From Platerodrilus igneus (Eukaryota; Arthropoda; Insecta; Coleoptera; Lycidae): 64,000 nt of DNA. Below, piece after piece: positions 35,530-48,881 of the stretch. The translations under genes and the position numbers were made by a program. The stretch covers positions 4,774,001 to 4,838,000 of the forward strand of contig JARFIW010000139.1 in the NCBI GenBank assembly GCA_036346225.1, written 5' to 3'. Below the pieces are notes generated by a model. That model had not been told where the DNA came from and made no database searches. It saw only the letters and a program-made list of their open reading frames with translations. Positions within the stretch are counted from its first letter, which is position 1, and every line of letters begins with the position of its first letter.

Positions 35530-36504
35530 CTGTATATGATTACTGGTGTAAGTGTTTTGTGAATATTAATCACCCGGTATTTTATATCTGAATGTGAGGT
35601 TAAGGTAAAAAGTATTTATATAATCCTTGACTTTTAACAAAACTTAATATGTAACAAAAAATATTATTTTGTGAGAAGCTGAACTAAAATATTATTATAG
35701 AGAAACAGAATTGAAATGTTATTTATTTACAAAAAGCGCATACTGATGCTTTTAATTTTTGCCCTCATACAATTTTTAGAGGTTATACAATTTGTGTTCC
35801 ACTTATGAACACATAAATTAATTTTTCTTTAAGATAAAAGAGAATTGTTACTTTGACTTGTGTTTGTGACTCAAGCTCTATTATTCTTCATTTTGAACGT
35901 GCTAAAGTAAATTTAATCGAGGTCATAGCATCCAATTAAGAGTAAACAAAGGTTGTTTATGTTGGTTATTATCAGGATTCTGATTCTCTGCGAAAGGCAT
36001 ACGTATGCTGAGACACAAAAGTGTCCTCAATTTATGTGGTGTTATGTTGTGAATTTGCGTTTGAGATACAGTCCCATAAATCAGTTTCAGTGAGAGGTTC
36101 CATAAGTCCAAAGTATGGTAAATTAACTTTGTGTATTGTTTATCTGATTGACTTTGTTGCATTCTGGGGGTTTCCACGTCCTTTCCACAGAGTTTAATCA
36201 CTCGACTAACTGTCGTATCTCAAAGATTTCCTTTTTCTAGAGGTTTTTATCATCACTCTTTTACCCTGGGTTTATTTATATCCACAGAAAATTCTCATAA
36301 ATTTTTAAGAGTTAATTTTCTAGCAGTTTTCCAGCATTCATTTTTTTTTTAACTTGGACGCGTTTTTATATTTAATTACTAGTAACTTGACGAGACAGTG
36401 TTTTTCTCTTTACCCTGTCAACCCTCCATTGACCTTTGCCTACTTTTTTGTGCAAGCCAAGAGTTTTTGTATTCAGTAAAAATTTTTTCACTACAATAGT
36501 TTAG

Positions 36505-36715
36505 ATGATATTGATTCTGAAAAAGAAGAAAACAAAGATAGTGAAGTTAAACAAATCAGTACTGAAAACCTTAAGTACGAGGATTTTTTGTTGGTTAATT
36601 TTCCAGGAAAAAGAAGTATAAATGTACATTGTATTATTCAGAAAATTGTTAATAAATGTTTGGTTCAAGTAATGGAACCGATGTTAGTACTATTATCCAA
36701 AAGCAAATCATTTAT
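36505..36715 (+). pseudogene. possible relic of a transposon-linked protein
   Basis: An open stretch reads DSEKEENKDSEVKQ, then LKYEDFLLVNFPGKRS and later VNKCLVQV. The DFVLVKF-like opening after an acidic linker recalls the C-terminal domain of many uncharacterised, probably transposon-derived insect proteins. It lacks a clear start, and frames break after about 50 residues. Confidence 0.25.
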
Positions 36716-37351
36716 AACCTTCAAATGCTCAAATTGACTTTAAGTGGAGAAAGAGTATAGTATCACTTCCTAAAACCAGTTGCTGTTGCTGGTCAAAGTT
36801 TTCATGTTAGTGACAACTATTGATTTATATAGCGGCATCTTTTAGATATCTTTATTTTGTGCTAGTTCTACCTTCAATGCTCGATTATGAACATAATAAA
36901 TTTTACTTTTTAGCTTCTACATTAAATATTTTATTTTTATGTTACGTCTTTGTTAACATATTTATACAATTAGTGCACCTACTTTAACAGTCATATATTT
37001 AAAAAATAGAAACAATCAACAACTTGAGCGACACAAGAAATACTTGAAGAATAGTTTTGAAGAAATGGAAAAAAATTAGCACAATAAAATTTGAAAGATG
37101 TTTAATTAAGAAATCTAGCAAGCAGTAAACTCACATCTAATAAAACAGAATGCTAGAGCATTGCTATTTGCTAATTCATATACGTATATTTTATAAATTG
37201 AGGATTCTGATAATAATAATCTACCAATACAATTTCAATCACTTGAACCTACAACAAACTGATAAAGTAACTAATTCAAAGCTGTTTAGATTAATAAATT
37301 AATATTTAAGCTTTATGTAAAGCATTTGTACAAAGGGGCGTTCACTAAACT

Positions 37352-37466
37352 ATTGGTGTGTGGGTGTGTGCGTGCATGCATGCATGCGTGAGTGTGTGAG
37401 TGCGTGCATGTGTGGGTACGTGCATGTGTGCATGCACGTGCACGCATGTGTGTGTGTGTGTGTGTC
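37352..37466 (+). repeat. GT/GCATGC compound microsatellite
   Basis: GT runs mixed with GCATGCATGCATGC and GTGCATG steps. The apparent reverse-strand frame over it (His/Thr-rich) is a repeat artefact. Confidence 0.95.
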
Positions 37467-37469
37467 TTT

Positions 37470-38475
37470 TTAGTATCTCATACATATCCAACTTAGTTAG
37501 ACTGCAAAAGAAAAACCTTAGAAAATAGAAAAAAGTGGAGATACGCTTATTAGTTTGCATACTAAATCTTACTGCTGCGACATAATTGTTAAAAGAACTA
37601 TATTCCTCAGTGTACCTTCGAAAAATCTAAGAGTAAATTATTTTTCAAACCATATTATGGAATTAATTATAGTTCTTACGAGTCATTAGTTAGAAAAGTA
37701 AGATTCTAGCAAGTAAGTTTTCTAAATTGGAGTTTTTAATGGTTCAAAAAATAACTTTAAATGCAACACAATTCAGGTAATTAAATTTTCATGAACGTTA
37801 TCTAAGTATAATTGTCTCATGTGTTAATATGTAGTAATTTGCCATCCTAAAAATACACAAAGTTGATGTAGAAGGTAGTTAAATGTTTTGCCTAATGTAT
37901 GTTAGGTGATTTAGCTTTAAATTATATAAATAAATATACATATGCTCGCTAGCTATTATCATATAACCTGTTCAGAACAAATTCGATATGAGAACAAAAC
38001 ACAAAGCTGACCAGATAAATTAAACAGTACCCAACTTAATATTGAATTAATAGAGGGCCCATAAAACTTGCATACTATGTAAAGCGGCAATTTGTTTATC
38101 TTTGCAAGCTAGAACACTTGAATTAAAATTGCATATTATTTCACAGACTGTAGATTGAAACTCCAGCAGAACAATACTAGAATGTTTAACACCATACACT
38201 AGAACAATACGATACTAGGACTGTGCCAAACACCTTAAAATAGAATCTGACCAGGATTACACGAAGACACATACAAACACCCTAAAATACGATACACCCT
38301 ATTAAAAAAAATAATTTCTTTTACCTGCAATACTTACCACATTTGTGGATAAAACATACAAAACAGAAGAAAATGTGCTTTAGAGTTCTACACGAAATTC
38401 GCAGCAATGACCAAAGATCCAATTCAACGTGTTGAAATTCCGTAAATCCACTTCAAGTGAAAACAATCTCTCTAA
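37470..38475. other. intergenic AT-rich DNA, nothing recognised
   Basis: No feature supported. Confidence 0.4.
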
Positions 38476-38479
38476 CACC

Positions 38480-38496
38480 CAGTGGCGTGCCGTGAG
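38480..38496. mobile_element. candidate hAT terminal inverted repeat (3' end of the element)
   Basis: CAGTGGCGTGCCGTGAG begins with CAGTGGCG, common at hAT ends, and lies about 870 bases beyond the end of the transposase on the correct side. I did not find the opposite end; the LINE insertion and truncation may have removed it. Confidence 0.5.
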
Positions 38497-39348
38497 ATTT
38501 TTTAGTGGAGAAGCGTTTCAAGTTGGCACATTTACTACTTAATTCTATCTCTTTTGAATCTTAGATTTTTAATACTCCTCTTTTTTAACATAAGTAAATT
38601 CCATTTTCCACATTTTGAAGGACACCCAGTGGGGGTGTAGTACGTGTGTGACTATGTGTAACTTAAGAAGCTTGAGCTTTGTGTTTAGGAGCAAAAAAGT
38701 AGATATAAGAAAGTATGTGTTGTTTTAGAGGCATATTACAGCATATTGCTTTATTTGTTTGGATTTGAAATCATTAGTTTTGCTGATTTATGTATTGTTA
38801 ATGTTCGTATTATTTTGAATTTTCAAATTACCTAAAAAGTTATTCAAAACCTTTGATGCCAATAAACTTCCATTTATTGAACCAACCTTATTAAAAAATA
38901 TGCTAAAATATAACCAATAAATTATTCTGCGAATTTTGCATTAAAAGCCAGCTGTTAAAATGTGAGGAAGACCACATTGCTTTTTTATTTTCCCAATTTT
39001 AACAATTGCACTCACATTAACAAAGAAAAATCTTTAAAACCTATTTATTATTCGAAGTAAAACTAAATCATCTTATTTTAGAAATATTAAAAAGGCATTT
39101 TTGGTTAAAAAAATAATAATCCCAAGGACGTAAAAATTCAAATTAATGTGCCTGTATTTTTCAATTTACTTATTAGCTAGAAATATTGCTTATATCATCA
39201 GTCATTTGTGATGCACAATGCACAATACTTATTCTTCTATTAACCTGTGCAAACCTGTCCATCACACCATCATAAAATCTTGGATTCTGTAGCAAGTTAC
39301 TAAACATTATTTTTCTATAGACACACAGCTAAATGGGATAGTCCTTTT

Positions 39349-40450
39349 TCACCAGTTTGAATTTCTGATAAAGGTTTTGATGCGCCTTAATGTAGAAAAA
39401 CTGAGTTCAACCGAAGCACTTGTTGCCGGAATTGTTAAAATAAGTTGACACAATTTAAAGACTTCACTATAGGACTCTGTCAAATCAATTTCTTTAAGAA
39501 AATGTAACATATTTAACGGTGTTTTTTGATTATTGACTTCTGGAGTGTTGTAGAAAACACTTAGCTGTGAATTTAATACCAAAATGTCAAAAAATTTGCA
39601 TAATTAAGTTTTGAACTATTAAAGGCTTCTTCAGGAAAACAGGCTGTTGTTATAACTACATAATTCGACGAATTTTATTTCACTGAAGTTCTGAAATCTG
39701 CTTTTGAGTTGAGAAATATTATCAAAAATTTCTAAATATAATCTACGATAGGAAGTCACCATATCACCTATAATATCAATTCTAATACGTTTACTTTGTT
39801 TTTCTAAACTCAAATTTAGTGTTTGGTCCCAAACTTCTTGAAAGTTTTCTTTTTTTTTATTTAATTTTTTTCAAAATTATTGATGTTTCGAACGCAGAAA
39901 CCAATATCATTCGATTTAGTTTGCAAAATATCAAACAAAAGGTCAGTGTAAGGAAAAATTTCTAAAAACACATTGAGCACAAAATTAAAATTAAAATCCG
40001 TTTCCATCAGCTGTAAGTAGCCTCTAGACTAATTTACAGTTTCAGGATCCCACATTTCTTTATGCGCTAAAATATTTTTAAACATTTCTATTAGAGTTTT
40101 ACGATATTGCGACACCGTCAGTACCAGTCGTGCGCTGTAATTGTAGCGTGTGGGAGCAACTCTAGGAAATCTTTTTGAACATGTGTATCTAAAGTGCAAG
40201 ATCTTTTAGTGGATTTTGAAAAATGCAGTCATTTCATTTAACGTCGAAAAAAACACTTTACAATCTTTTATAAGTCCAACACTTTGTGATAATACTAAAT
40301 TTAATCTATGTGCCAAACAATGAACAAAAATGGCATTTTGAAACTTTTGTCTTACTTTTGCTTGAAGATCGCCCAAGTGTCTTGCCATTACAGCAGCTCC
40401 ATCGTAACTCTGAGCAACAAGTTTTGTACCACACTGTAGTTCATCAATAT
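39349..40450 (-). pseudogene. hAT-family transposase (ZMYM1-like), C-terminal two thirds, broken
   Basis: On the minus strand from about 40450: LVAQSYDGAAVMARHLGDLQ, then FVHCLAHRLNLVLSQS, the RNase H-like core motifs of the hAT family related to vertebrate ZMYM1. Several frames separated by stops and shifts (about 40205-39815) lead to a 39813-39631 segment and to the C-terminal dimerisation motif TIPATSASVELSFSTLRRIKT at about 39410-39370. In intact proteins this domain cuts and pastes DNA in the nucleus. At least four breaks make it inactive. The N-terminal zinc-finger part is missing: at about 40450 the coding sequence stops where a LINE fragment on the other strand begins. Confidence 0.88.
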
Positions 40451-40452
40451 AA

Positions 40453-41252
40453 CCACATTGTTAACAGGAATGACAGTATACTGGAGTTGATATTGATTAA
40501 TCAGGATTTCAACCCTAAACTTGAAAAATGCCAATTTCCTCTGGTTCCTATAGACAACTACCATGAGTCAATTGAATTGATAGTATCGTTTAGAACAATA
40601 AAAACATTTACGCCATATGCAAATAAAATGTACGATTTCGATCGATGCAATTATGATAATCTAAATGAATATATTGCTTCTAAAAATCGGGATGTGTCAT
40701 TGTCTGGTAATACCGTACATGAGATTGTTAATGTGTTCTATAATGTTATTCAAGAAGTTATTGAGTTATATGTGCCAACTAAATTTAGAACACTTTCTCA
40801 CTTTCCGGATTTTTATTCTTCTGCAACAATTAAATCCACAAAAGAAAAACACCTTCAAATTGCTTCGATCTAGAGCTAAATTTCTATCAGATGCTGATTA
40901 TAAAAGTTACTTACAAAATGTAGAATCTTCCATACCCAAGAATTCTAAAAAGTTTTGGAATTTCATTGCAAGTAGAACCAAAACGAACAATATCCCTATT
41001 ACACTTATTAATAATGATAAAACGGCAAATGGCTTTTATAAAATTTGTGAACTGTTTGCAAACTACTTTCAAAGTGCCTTTGTTAACTCGACCCCAAGCA
41101 GCATACATAACACTGCCTCCATTAATAATATCAATATACACGATGCTCATATCGATGAGATGGATGTTGCTTCCAAATTAGATAATTTAAATGCAAATAA
41201 AGGTGCTGGTCCTGACAAAATTCCACCAAGGTTTATTAAGAAATATGGATAA
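40453..41252 (+). pseudogene. Jockey/CR1-type LINE ORF2 fragment (end of endonuclease to start of RT)
   Basis: The plus strand opens with DSILELILINQDF, the end of an APE-type endonuclease domain (LDLI.TN in the family), runs through the linker typical of these proteins (..RSRAKFL...FWNFI...) and ends in the first RT motif, NKGAGPDKIPP. One frameshift at about 40860 joins two open frames. The fragment stops shortly after KYG, so the whole catalytic RT is missing, and so is everything before the endonuclease end. A piece truncated at both sides is odd, since LINE insertions normally lose only the 5' end. It sits against the hAT transposase. Confidence 0.85.
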
Positions 41253-41259
41253 AGTGCAG

Positions 41260-44200
41260 TAATTTTCAAAATAATTATCACTACACATAAGATTGACTAA
41301 TATTTTACTTATGAAGCCATGCTATTATTAAAATAATGCAAATTCCAAATACGCATACGCTTACCATTACATTGTAACGAATACGATTTCTTTCCAGTTA
41401 ATTCAAGCCTATTTATAATTATTAATTTACAAATATTCCTTACGGTATTGAAAGTATAAATTTCTATTCAATTAGAATAATAACTTTATTTATTTGTTAT
41501 CTTGTAGAACTCCATCTGCGTTGATAAACTCAATTTAGCATTTCTGTTCAATATTTAAACTTGTAAATTTGTTAAGGTAAGAATTCGATTTTACGGCGCA
41601 TACTCGCGTAAGAATATACGTTAGTCTAGTTTTAATTTAAAGATGTAATTGAAAAATTAGTTCGGACGCTTGGTCGAATAGATAGTTTGAAGTCTAACAG
41701 GCAAGTGGCTTGGACACAAAGAATCCCTTTATAGTTAAAATAAAAACCGTCACTAGTATAGATGTTGGAGAGTCGTAAAACACAATTTTTTGGTTAGTTA
41801 ACTCTTGAGATGATTTATATGATTTTGATGTGACGTCATCACGGTATGTAATATTTTTATTTTAAATTTAAATTACTTGATGCTTCTTGATTTTTGTAGT
41901 GCAAGTTTTTTTTTAAATATTTCTAAAATGAAATATTAAGGTGCACATGTTGTGGACAAATAAAAATTTAAGCGTTCACTTTCGGATGAAAATCAAGCTG
42001 GTAGTTCTACGCATGCTTGAAGGACATACATCTGTTGTTGTTGTTGTTGTTGGACCTGAATGTTATTGAGTGATGACGCAAGGCTTATTCTGTAGATAGA
42101 TGGCTGCCACCAGATTTATATAGAAGTCATGCAAATTATAGTGGTGAGTGATTTCTTTATTCAGTTCTCGTCGGAAGAAAAATTACCGGAAATATAGCAA
42201 GTGCAATTTTTTTGTAAATTCATACAGTAACCTAAATGTGAGTGAATTATTTTGTACCATATTTAAAAGCTTGAACTTGTACACAGGTTCATATGAACGT
42301 TTGAGATTTAAAGATAAATTTCAAGGTATAGATATGTTAAACAAGAATTTGTTGTAATTTAACAGGTGATTTTCTATCACATACTTGTCACATTTAAGAT
42401 TCCAGTTTTTTTTTTTACTTGAAAGCATAATAGTACACAGTTAGTTTTGTACCATAAAGTTATTTAAAAATTTCGTTCACAATTTAAGTTTTTAAAAATA
42501 TCTAAATTCAATCTTATATCACAAGCTCAAAACATTTATGCACTTGTTTGTAAACCAAAACAGGATCCTTTTTCGGTGATTAGTAAAAAGTTGCTATTTA
42601 TAATTAAAGTTCAATATATTCCTTAAAGAATTTTAGTAAATACTTAAGATAATAGAAAACGAGTTATGTTATTCTGAATAAATTTTTTTATTGAAATAGA
42701 TCATAGTTTCTCACATTTAGTTCAAGTAAATTTGCAAAATTTAGGTGTATAGTGAGAAAGGCTATAAGCATTTTTCCCTGTAATATATTTAAGAGTTATA
42801 TTTTTGAATTGTTTCCTATAGAATTTTTTTGTGATAGTTAGACTAGGCTCTAGTGAAACCCTAGTTCTATATATTCTTTGAGGTGATTATAGTTTCAGAT
42901 AGTACGAGATCGTCGTTCCAATTTAAGCTTGCAGTGTTAAAGGTAAGTATTATGTTTTGACATTTAGATTGTTCAGTAGACGTTTTTCATTTCGAAGATT
43001 TCCGTATCTTATCTTCGGATTGTTAAAATTATATTTATCATTAAGATACGGTGGCGTCCATGATATTCTCTTTTTTTATCGTATACCAACCTACGACCCT
43101 AGCTCATAGCTCTGCCCCAAGTTGAAGAAACTTAGCTGGCTGGAAGATCTTATTCAAGGGTCCTTTTGTACGAAAAGCCGCTTTCCATACATTTTACTCT
43201 GGGTTTGAACTTTAGACAAGAACCCCTCCTTAGTTGTGTGGCGACTCTGTCGCCTATATGGTAGAGAAAAACTCAGATGAAACATTGAAGGTTACAACAT
43301 AATAACGTACGTTTTACTTTTAACACAGTACAAGTACGTATACGATATTGCAAAAAGCTTCAATGAACAGTGCTTCCAGCTTGGTTAATATCATCAGCAT
43401 TCGACAATACACGATAGTGATGAGCACACGATGTCTGGAACAAACCGGAACTGAAGTTGCTTTAACTTTGGAAGCATTAGAAAATGCCGCAAGTTCATTT
43501 ATTTGTGTGCAGGCAGACGAGGACGGGCGATTGTCTGCGAATGGTCATATACAGATTGTGAAGGCATCATGATTCATGAATTTAGAAATTTCTCTTTCGC
43601 TTTCCTGTTGTTGGTGTTTTGCGCTTGGCTTGAGGAAGTTAGTTCTGAATACTGAAAGATGCCAGGAGCAAGGAGAATTCTATTGAATATTGCCCAGAAT
43701 TTCATATTTCTACCTATAACTACAAGGAAAGCGGTGCTTCCATCGCTTCCATTGACGGCATGCCGCTACTAACAACCATACACCAATTAGAGAAATTATT
43801 AAAACCCCGGATGCTAGTTAAAATCCATTATTAAGAACGGGTGACAGCACAAATAGCCAGCATTCCAAGAACATTGCACTTTGTCGAAAAGTTGTGGTAA
43901 AAGAAACCTTGGTCTTCACCTGCACGTCTTATCAGACGTAAAGCAGATACTCTTTACATGTTAAACAACAACTTTTTATAAAACACGGACTAGTTAAGAA
44001 ATGTAATTATTAAAACGTGATCATCATATGTCAGTAATCAAAATCAATCAACTCCATACTATAATGACAAGTGAGGAGAAAATGAAGCCAGGAGATATAG
44101 AAAGGTGACAAGCTTTGAATATGAAATTGAAATAATGTGAAAAGTAGGTGAGTTGCATAGAGAATGATACCAGAATAGAAAAGCAAAGAGCGAGGCGTTT

Positions 44201-44990
44201 CAAGGTTTCATGTAATATTAATTTAAGTTTTACATTGTCAGAAAGGTATACTACATCACTAATTTATGAAAAGCAAAATTCACCAGTTAATTTTCAAAAA
44301 TAAATAAATAGTAAAAGTAGGCATCCAAAAAGTGTTGAATAATAAAACACCAAAGCAAATAAGTGAAACATTTTGCATCTTCTAAAATAACTGCCGTATC
44401 AAATTTCTAATAACTCAAAATTTTAAAATAATCAAAATTTGAACAGCCTGTATCTCAAAAACTAAAGAAAAAATTATCACACATGTGCATATGAACTTTT
44501 TGCAACACAAAACTGCATGAGGATTCACTCACTAGAGCAATTCACGGTACTTTGAAAGCACTATGTATAAAGGAGTGAAATCGGTAGAATTTAACTTGAA
44601 ATTGTCGAAATTTGGCAATGCAACTTTTTAAAGGATGTGTTCATTTGAAGCAAATAATGCTTTAGACATCCGCATAGTAGCTGAAAATAAATTTCATGAG
44701 CTGTTTCTCGGTAGTAATAAATGAAACCGTAAACTAGAAATAATAAGTTAGAGGAGTTCTAAAAATAAGTTAATGTATTATAATGTGATAGAAACATTAG
44801 TTCTTCACATCTTCATGTTAACTACGACAAATTTGTATGCAGTAGTAACTTAAAAAGTGTTTTTTTGTTGTAAATTGGGTTTGTATTTGTTATATATCTA
44901 TATAACATCGTCATCAATATTGTATATTAATTGAAATAAATTTTATGAGATCAGTAAAATCAACATTCCATAGAAACAAAAATGTTAAAA
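41260..44990. other. intergenic or intronic AT-rich DNA
   Basis: Possibly in part the first large intron or downstream region of the TAB2-like gene, which is transcribed leftward. Seen: a (GTT)n run at 42031-42050 and a GGCGACTCTGTCGCC hairpin near 43241-43255. The frame 43348-43572 has no recognised domain. I did not find a TAB2 coiled coil or NZF exon here. Confidence 0.4.
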
Positions 44991-45006
44991 AAAAACAAAT
45001 ACTTAC

Positions 45007-46124
45007 ATTTCGTTTCTGCCGTTAAATTAGGTAACGAGCCAGTTCTAACAGGTACAGCTTCATCGGCATTAACTTCTGGATAATAACTACTATTAGGTCG
45101 TGTCCTAAATGATGAAACACTTCCACCTCCTGCTCCTACTGTGATCTGTAATCTGCTCTGCAATCCATTCTGAGAATCAAAACTACTTGTAGAATAGGTA
45201 AGACTAGAATTTTGAGAGGTAATGTCAATAGGGGCTTGCGGTTGAGAGGATGGTGGTCGTAAAGTCAAATTAACACTAGTATAACTGCGAGGTGATGCAG
45301 GTTCTTGACACCAGGGTAATTGAGGAGTAACATGTAAAACCGAACAATGTTTAGGTAGTGTTGGGGATTGTACAAGGTCCATTTGGCAATTAACATTTAG
45401 GGATAAATTAACTCCACCCATAAGTGTTTCTGTTGTTTGCGTAGGAGTTTCAACAGTTTCACGACGTGGACTAGGAGTTGCTGGTGTTTTAACAAAGCGT
45501 TTTGCATTTAGAGGTGATCTGGGAGGTTTCTCATTTAAATTATTTTCAGATATTAGAAGTTTTTGCAAATCAAAACACCGTTCAGATGGTTGTATTTTAT
45601 TTAATGTATTTCCATCAGGATGAATGTTCAAATGAGTGGGCCTTTCTAGTATTTTTGGAGAAACACAAACACTTTCAGTCTCTTTAGAATAAAAAACATT
45701 CGGTTTAATCACAACATTACTGTTAATGTCACTATCACTATCATTACTATCGCTCATTTCGGATCGACTTCGTTGTAGCTCTTGGCTCATGGGTTTGGAA
45801 AAATCTGTGGCAGTCGGGATATATATAGTAAGTGAGGGTTCTGAAATAGGAGAAGATAGGGTTGGATCAACAGGTTTTGTTAGTGTTCGACCCATTAGCT
45901 CTTGATTTTCTGATGAACGTATAGCAGCTTCTAATGCATCACGAAAATCAATATCATTGGATACTGCTTCTTTACTTGTATAATTTGCAATACATGCACT
46001 TACAATATGATCAGGTACTGTTGGAAATTGTTGCTTGAGTTCGTGAAACAACTGCATGACTCGTATACTAGACGTCCTACGCCTTCCTCCGGCAAACATG
46101 GCCGGCCATTATGATAGTGACACA
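45007..46124 (-). CDS. Tab2: TAB2/TAB3-like TAK1-binding adaptor, first recognised coding exon
   Basis: Coding starts at ATG 46099 and runs to the splice donor at 45006-45001 (GTAAGT on the minus strand), giving 364 codons plus one base. A branch/acceptor-like TTTTTCTTTACAG ends at 46125, so the exon begins at 46124. Residues about 12-56 form a CUE ubiquitin-binding domain: IRVMQLFHELKQQFPTVP and DHIVSACIAN follow the human TAB2 pattern closely. The rest is Ser/Pro/Thr-rich and disordered, as in TAB2. In the family the adaptor links polyubiquitin to TAK1 in IMD/NF-kB and JNK signalling, using a C-terminal NZF finger that is not in this exon. An upstream ATG at 46109 (ATGGCCGGCC) opens a 10-codon out-of-frame uORF overlapping the start. 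The frame beyond the donor (to 44960) is intron. Confidence 0.85.
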
Positions 46125-48880
46125 CTGTAAAGAAAAAGATTGTTAAATATTTAGCATCCACTATAAATTTCAAAAATTTACATCTAAGAAAGTTGCATTC
46201 ATCTGAATCTTAGTTATACCACTATCGGCACAGGCTGAACGTCCAGCACCTACATCATAAACGCGGCATTGACGCAACAATTCATCTTTATTGTAAATAA
46301 TATTTTTTGTTATTATAATCATAATTATAATTTCTGGTAATTTTGAACTTGTTTCTCATAAAATTATTGAGCGTGGATCGCAATACAAAATCAACAATTT
46401 ATTTTAGTTTATAATTTGGATGTTAATAGTTCCTACTCATTTATAATATGAAGAAGAAATTTTTTATATGCATAAATTTCTTCCTAATAAATCAAACAGC
46501 TATTATCAGCCTTTCACACTTGCTGGTAATGAAATTGTAGAAGAAAAATTTATAGTTGCTTGGTTACTGAACATTTCAAAAGCATTTAACAGTTTTAGTC
46601 ATTTCCTTCTTCTTCGTAAACTATCACAAATAGAAGAATGAGTTCCAATTAATCGGTTTGACAGTTACCTTACTTATACAGGGTTAGGAGTCAAACAAAA
46701 AAATTAAATTTCCTGGCCTTTCCAGGTTTTCCCAGACATTATCATCTAAATTCCAGGCTCATCTTTTCTAATTTTACAAGAATAAAAAATTTTTACTTTA
46801 GGTTTAAAAAATACAGAAAAATATACAACCCCGATTAACTTAAGAACTAACGTCTTTGTTGAAAAAAAAAGACAAATCAATTTTAATTTTTATTCAACAT
46901 TTTTTTGTGATTATGAATTATTTAATAAGGAGGGTATCAGAGTAATAAATAACAATCGACATTTTTTAAATAACAATTACCGTGTATTTTTCTAATCAAT
47001 TATTAATGGCTATAATTTTATCTTTATGCTAACATAAAAAAATTTAAGGTTGCATGACAAAATTTTCAAAACAAGTGCACATTTTACTTGATAGAAAAAT
47101 CATTTTTTAAACAATTCTATTAAAGTACATTGACTGCACAAATTAAAAAAAAAGAGATTGCAAAATATCCTATAACCGTTTATAAATTCTCGATAATGCT
47201 ATCGTAAAACCAATGCTAAAACCTAAAAGCTTGTCTTCTATTCTTCGTAAATGCTGCTCGTTATTTTCAATAGTTATTCATCGAAAAATTAAAAACGTTA
47301 AATGTGTTGTTATTTGTGCATTTACCGTGAAATTCTATTTTGTTATATTTGCACGTGTTCGGTCGCTCAAATTTTATGAGAAATAAAATCGTCCTCCTAA
47401 TTAAGGTATTTCGTGGTATATTTGTAGTGTGGATCGATAATCATACAAACTTCTATTCTTTTCTAAAAAGTCAGGCCACTTTATTTGATTGACAGTATCT
47501 CTGGCTGCCTAAATCGCAAGAATGTTTTAAAATGTATTTTGCTTTCCCACGTGCAAACAACAAAATTCAATGGAATTAATTATCGTATTTTGCTTTCGTT
47601 ATTACTTGCATTCTGCGAATGTTTTCGCCGTTGTCATCTGGAATATATATTTTTTGCTGCTTTCGTAGAACAGGTAACAATCTATTGCTGGGAAGGTTAT
47701 ATGTTATCTCTTTCATGGTTTCAAAGCTGTGTAAATATAAGTATAACTTTGAAAAAGCTCTCTTATTTATTCAACCTCTCTCTTACTTATTTCGTCCCAC
47801 TTATACGATACTTCTGTTATACAACGTTCTCTGAGTGTTGTAAAATCGCACTTTTAAAATGTGTTTGTGCTAGTACACATAGCTAAGTTTTTCCAGAACC
47901 CAGCCGTAGACAAATACAGCCGCATATCCTCATCCTAAGATGGTACCAAAAAGAAGGTAGCTTCAGGTACAATGTATTTTTCTGTTTGCTTTATTTTGTG
48001 TTGCTGTTTTGGAAGATAGACACTTCGTTTTGATTGATTCTGCAATAAATTGCAGACCAAATGCACGCTCACAACATGAACAATTATGTACTTATTCGTA
48101 AAACTTGCTATGTAAAATTTTAATGCGTTAGAGTACTTTTCTGCTGTTTACCTTTCTGTATAAATTAATGTTAACGTCAACCACTTGCTATTTAAAATTT
48201 TAATGCGTTAGAGCACTTTTCTACTGTTTACTTTTCTATATAAATTAATGTTAACATCAACAACTGGCTAATGTTACGAGGTGCGCTTCCTAAAGCAGAT
48301 GTTACTGTTGCTTGAACATATTTAGAATTTGACATGTAAGTATGCTTATATTTAGATAAGATTTTATTCTTGATTTTTTGAAGGTTTGGGTTTATATTGT
48401 ACTCTATGTAAATCGACGCTTTGTGTACATCACGTTGTAACAAACGATTACGTAAATGTGTCTTTGACGTTTGTAAATATTCGTTTGAGACAGTATGTTT
48501 TCCTACAAGTTCGTAATATAAATTTTTTGTTACTGAGGTTTCCAATTCTTTTCGATCTAGGTCACCCACCCCACTCTACGACGTTTTTGAGCTAGCCCAA
48601 ACCCTAGTCCTTTTGGAACAGAATCTAGAGAGGGGAACTATGTCTTCACCTCTGCCGTACGCCTCTGGTGATAACCAACCAAAAACTTTTAACACGTTTT
48701 AATATGTTGTAAAGTATTTTAGCTCTCCACAAAGTTTGATAAAAATTTTTTAAATAGTTTTACAGTAATGAGCAATCATCTTTTACCAAAGAGCTTTAGG
48801 CCAAATCTTCATATTGTGACCCATTATTAATGAAACACCCAAATATTTTTATTTTTCTTGACCTTTTCACTCTATATTTG
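46125..48880. other. upstream region or intron of the TAB2-like gene
   Basis: No second exon or promoter was identified. A tandem duplication is at 48103-48262. Open frames at 47485-47886 (plus; hydrophobic) and 48228-48569 (minus) match nothing I know. Confidence 0.4.
48103..48262. repeat. 80-bp tandem duplication
   Basis: ACTTGCTAT(G/T)TAAAATTTTAATG...GTTAAC(G/A)TCAAC occurs twice head to tail with period 80 and about 90% identity by eye: a recent local duplication. Confidence 0.9.
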
Positions 48881-48881
48881 T

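Noticed and set aside
37345..37560. 71-codon frame rich in His/Thr
   Set aside because: Lies on the GT microsatellite.
40911..41181. Frames on both strands over the LINE fragment
   Set aside because: Shadows of the LINE coding frame.
45502..45687. Plus-strand frame inside the TAB2-like exon
   Set aside because: Antisense shadow of the exon.
47485..47886. 133-codon hydrophobic, Cys-rich frame upstream of the TAB2-like exon
   Set aside because: AT-rich composition gives Phe/Leu/Ile/Tyr runs by chance; no domain, signal or splice context that I could support.
48228..48569. 113-codon minus-strand frame
   Set aside because: Reads like a normal protein in places but matches no family I know, and its end runs through a local 80-bp tandem duplication. 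Left as unproven.
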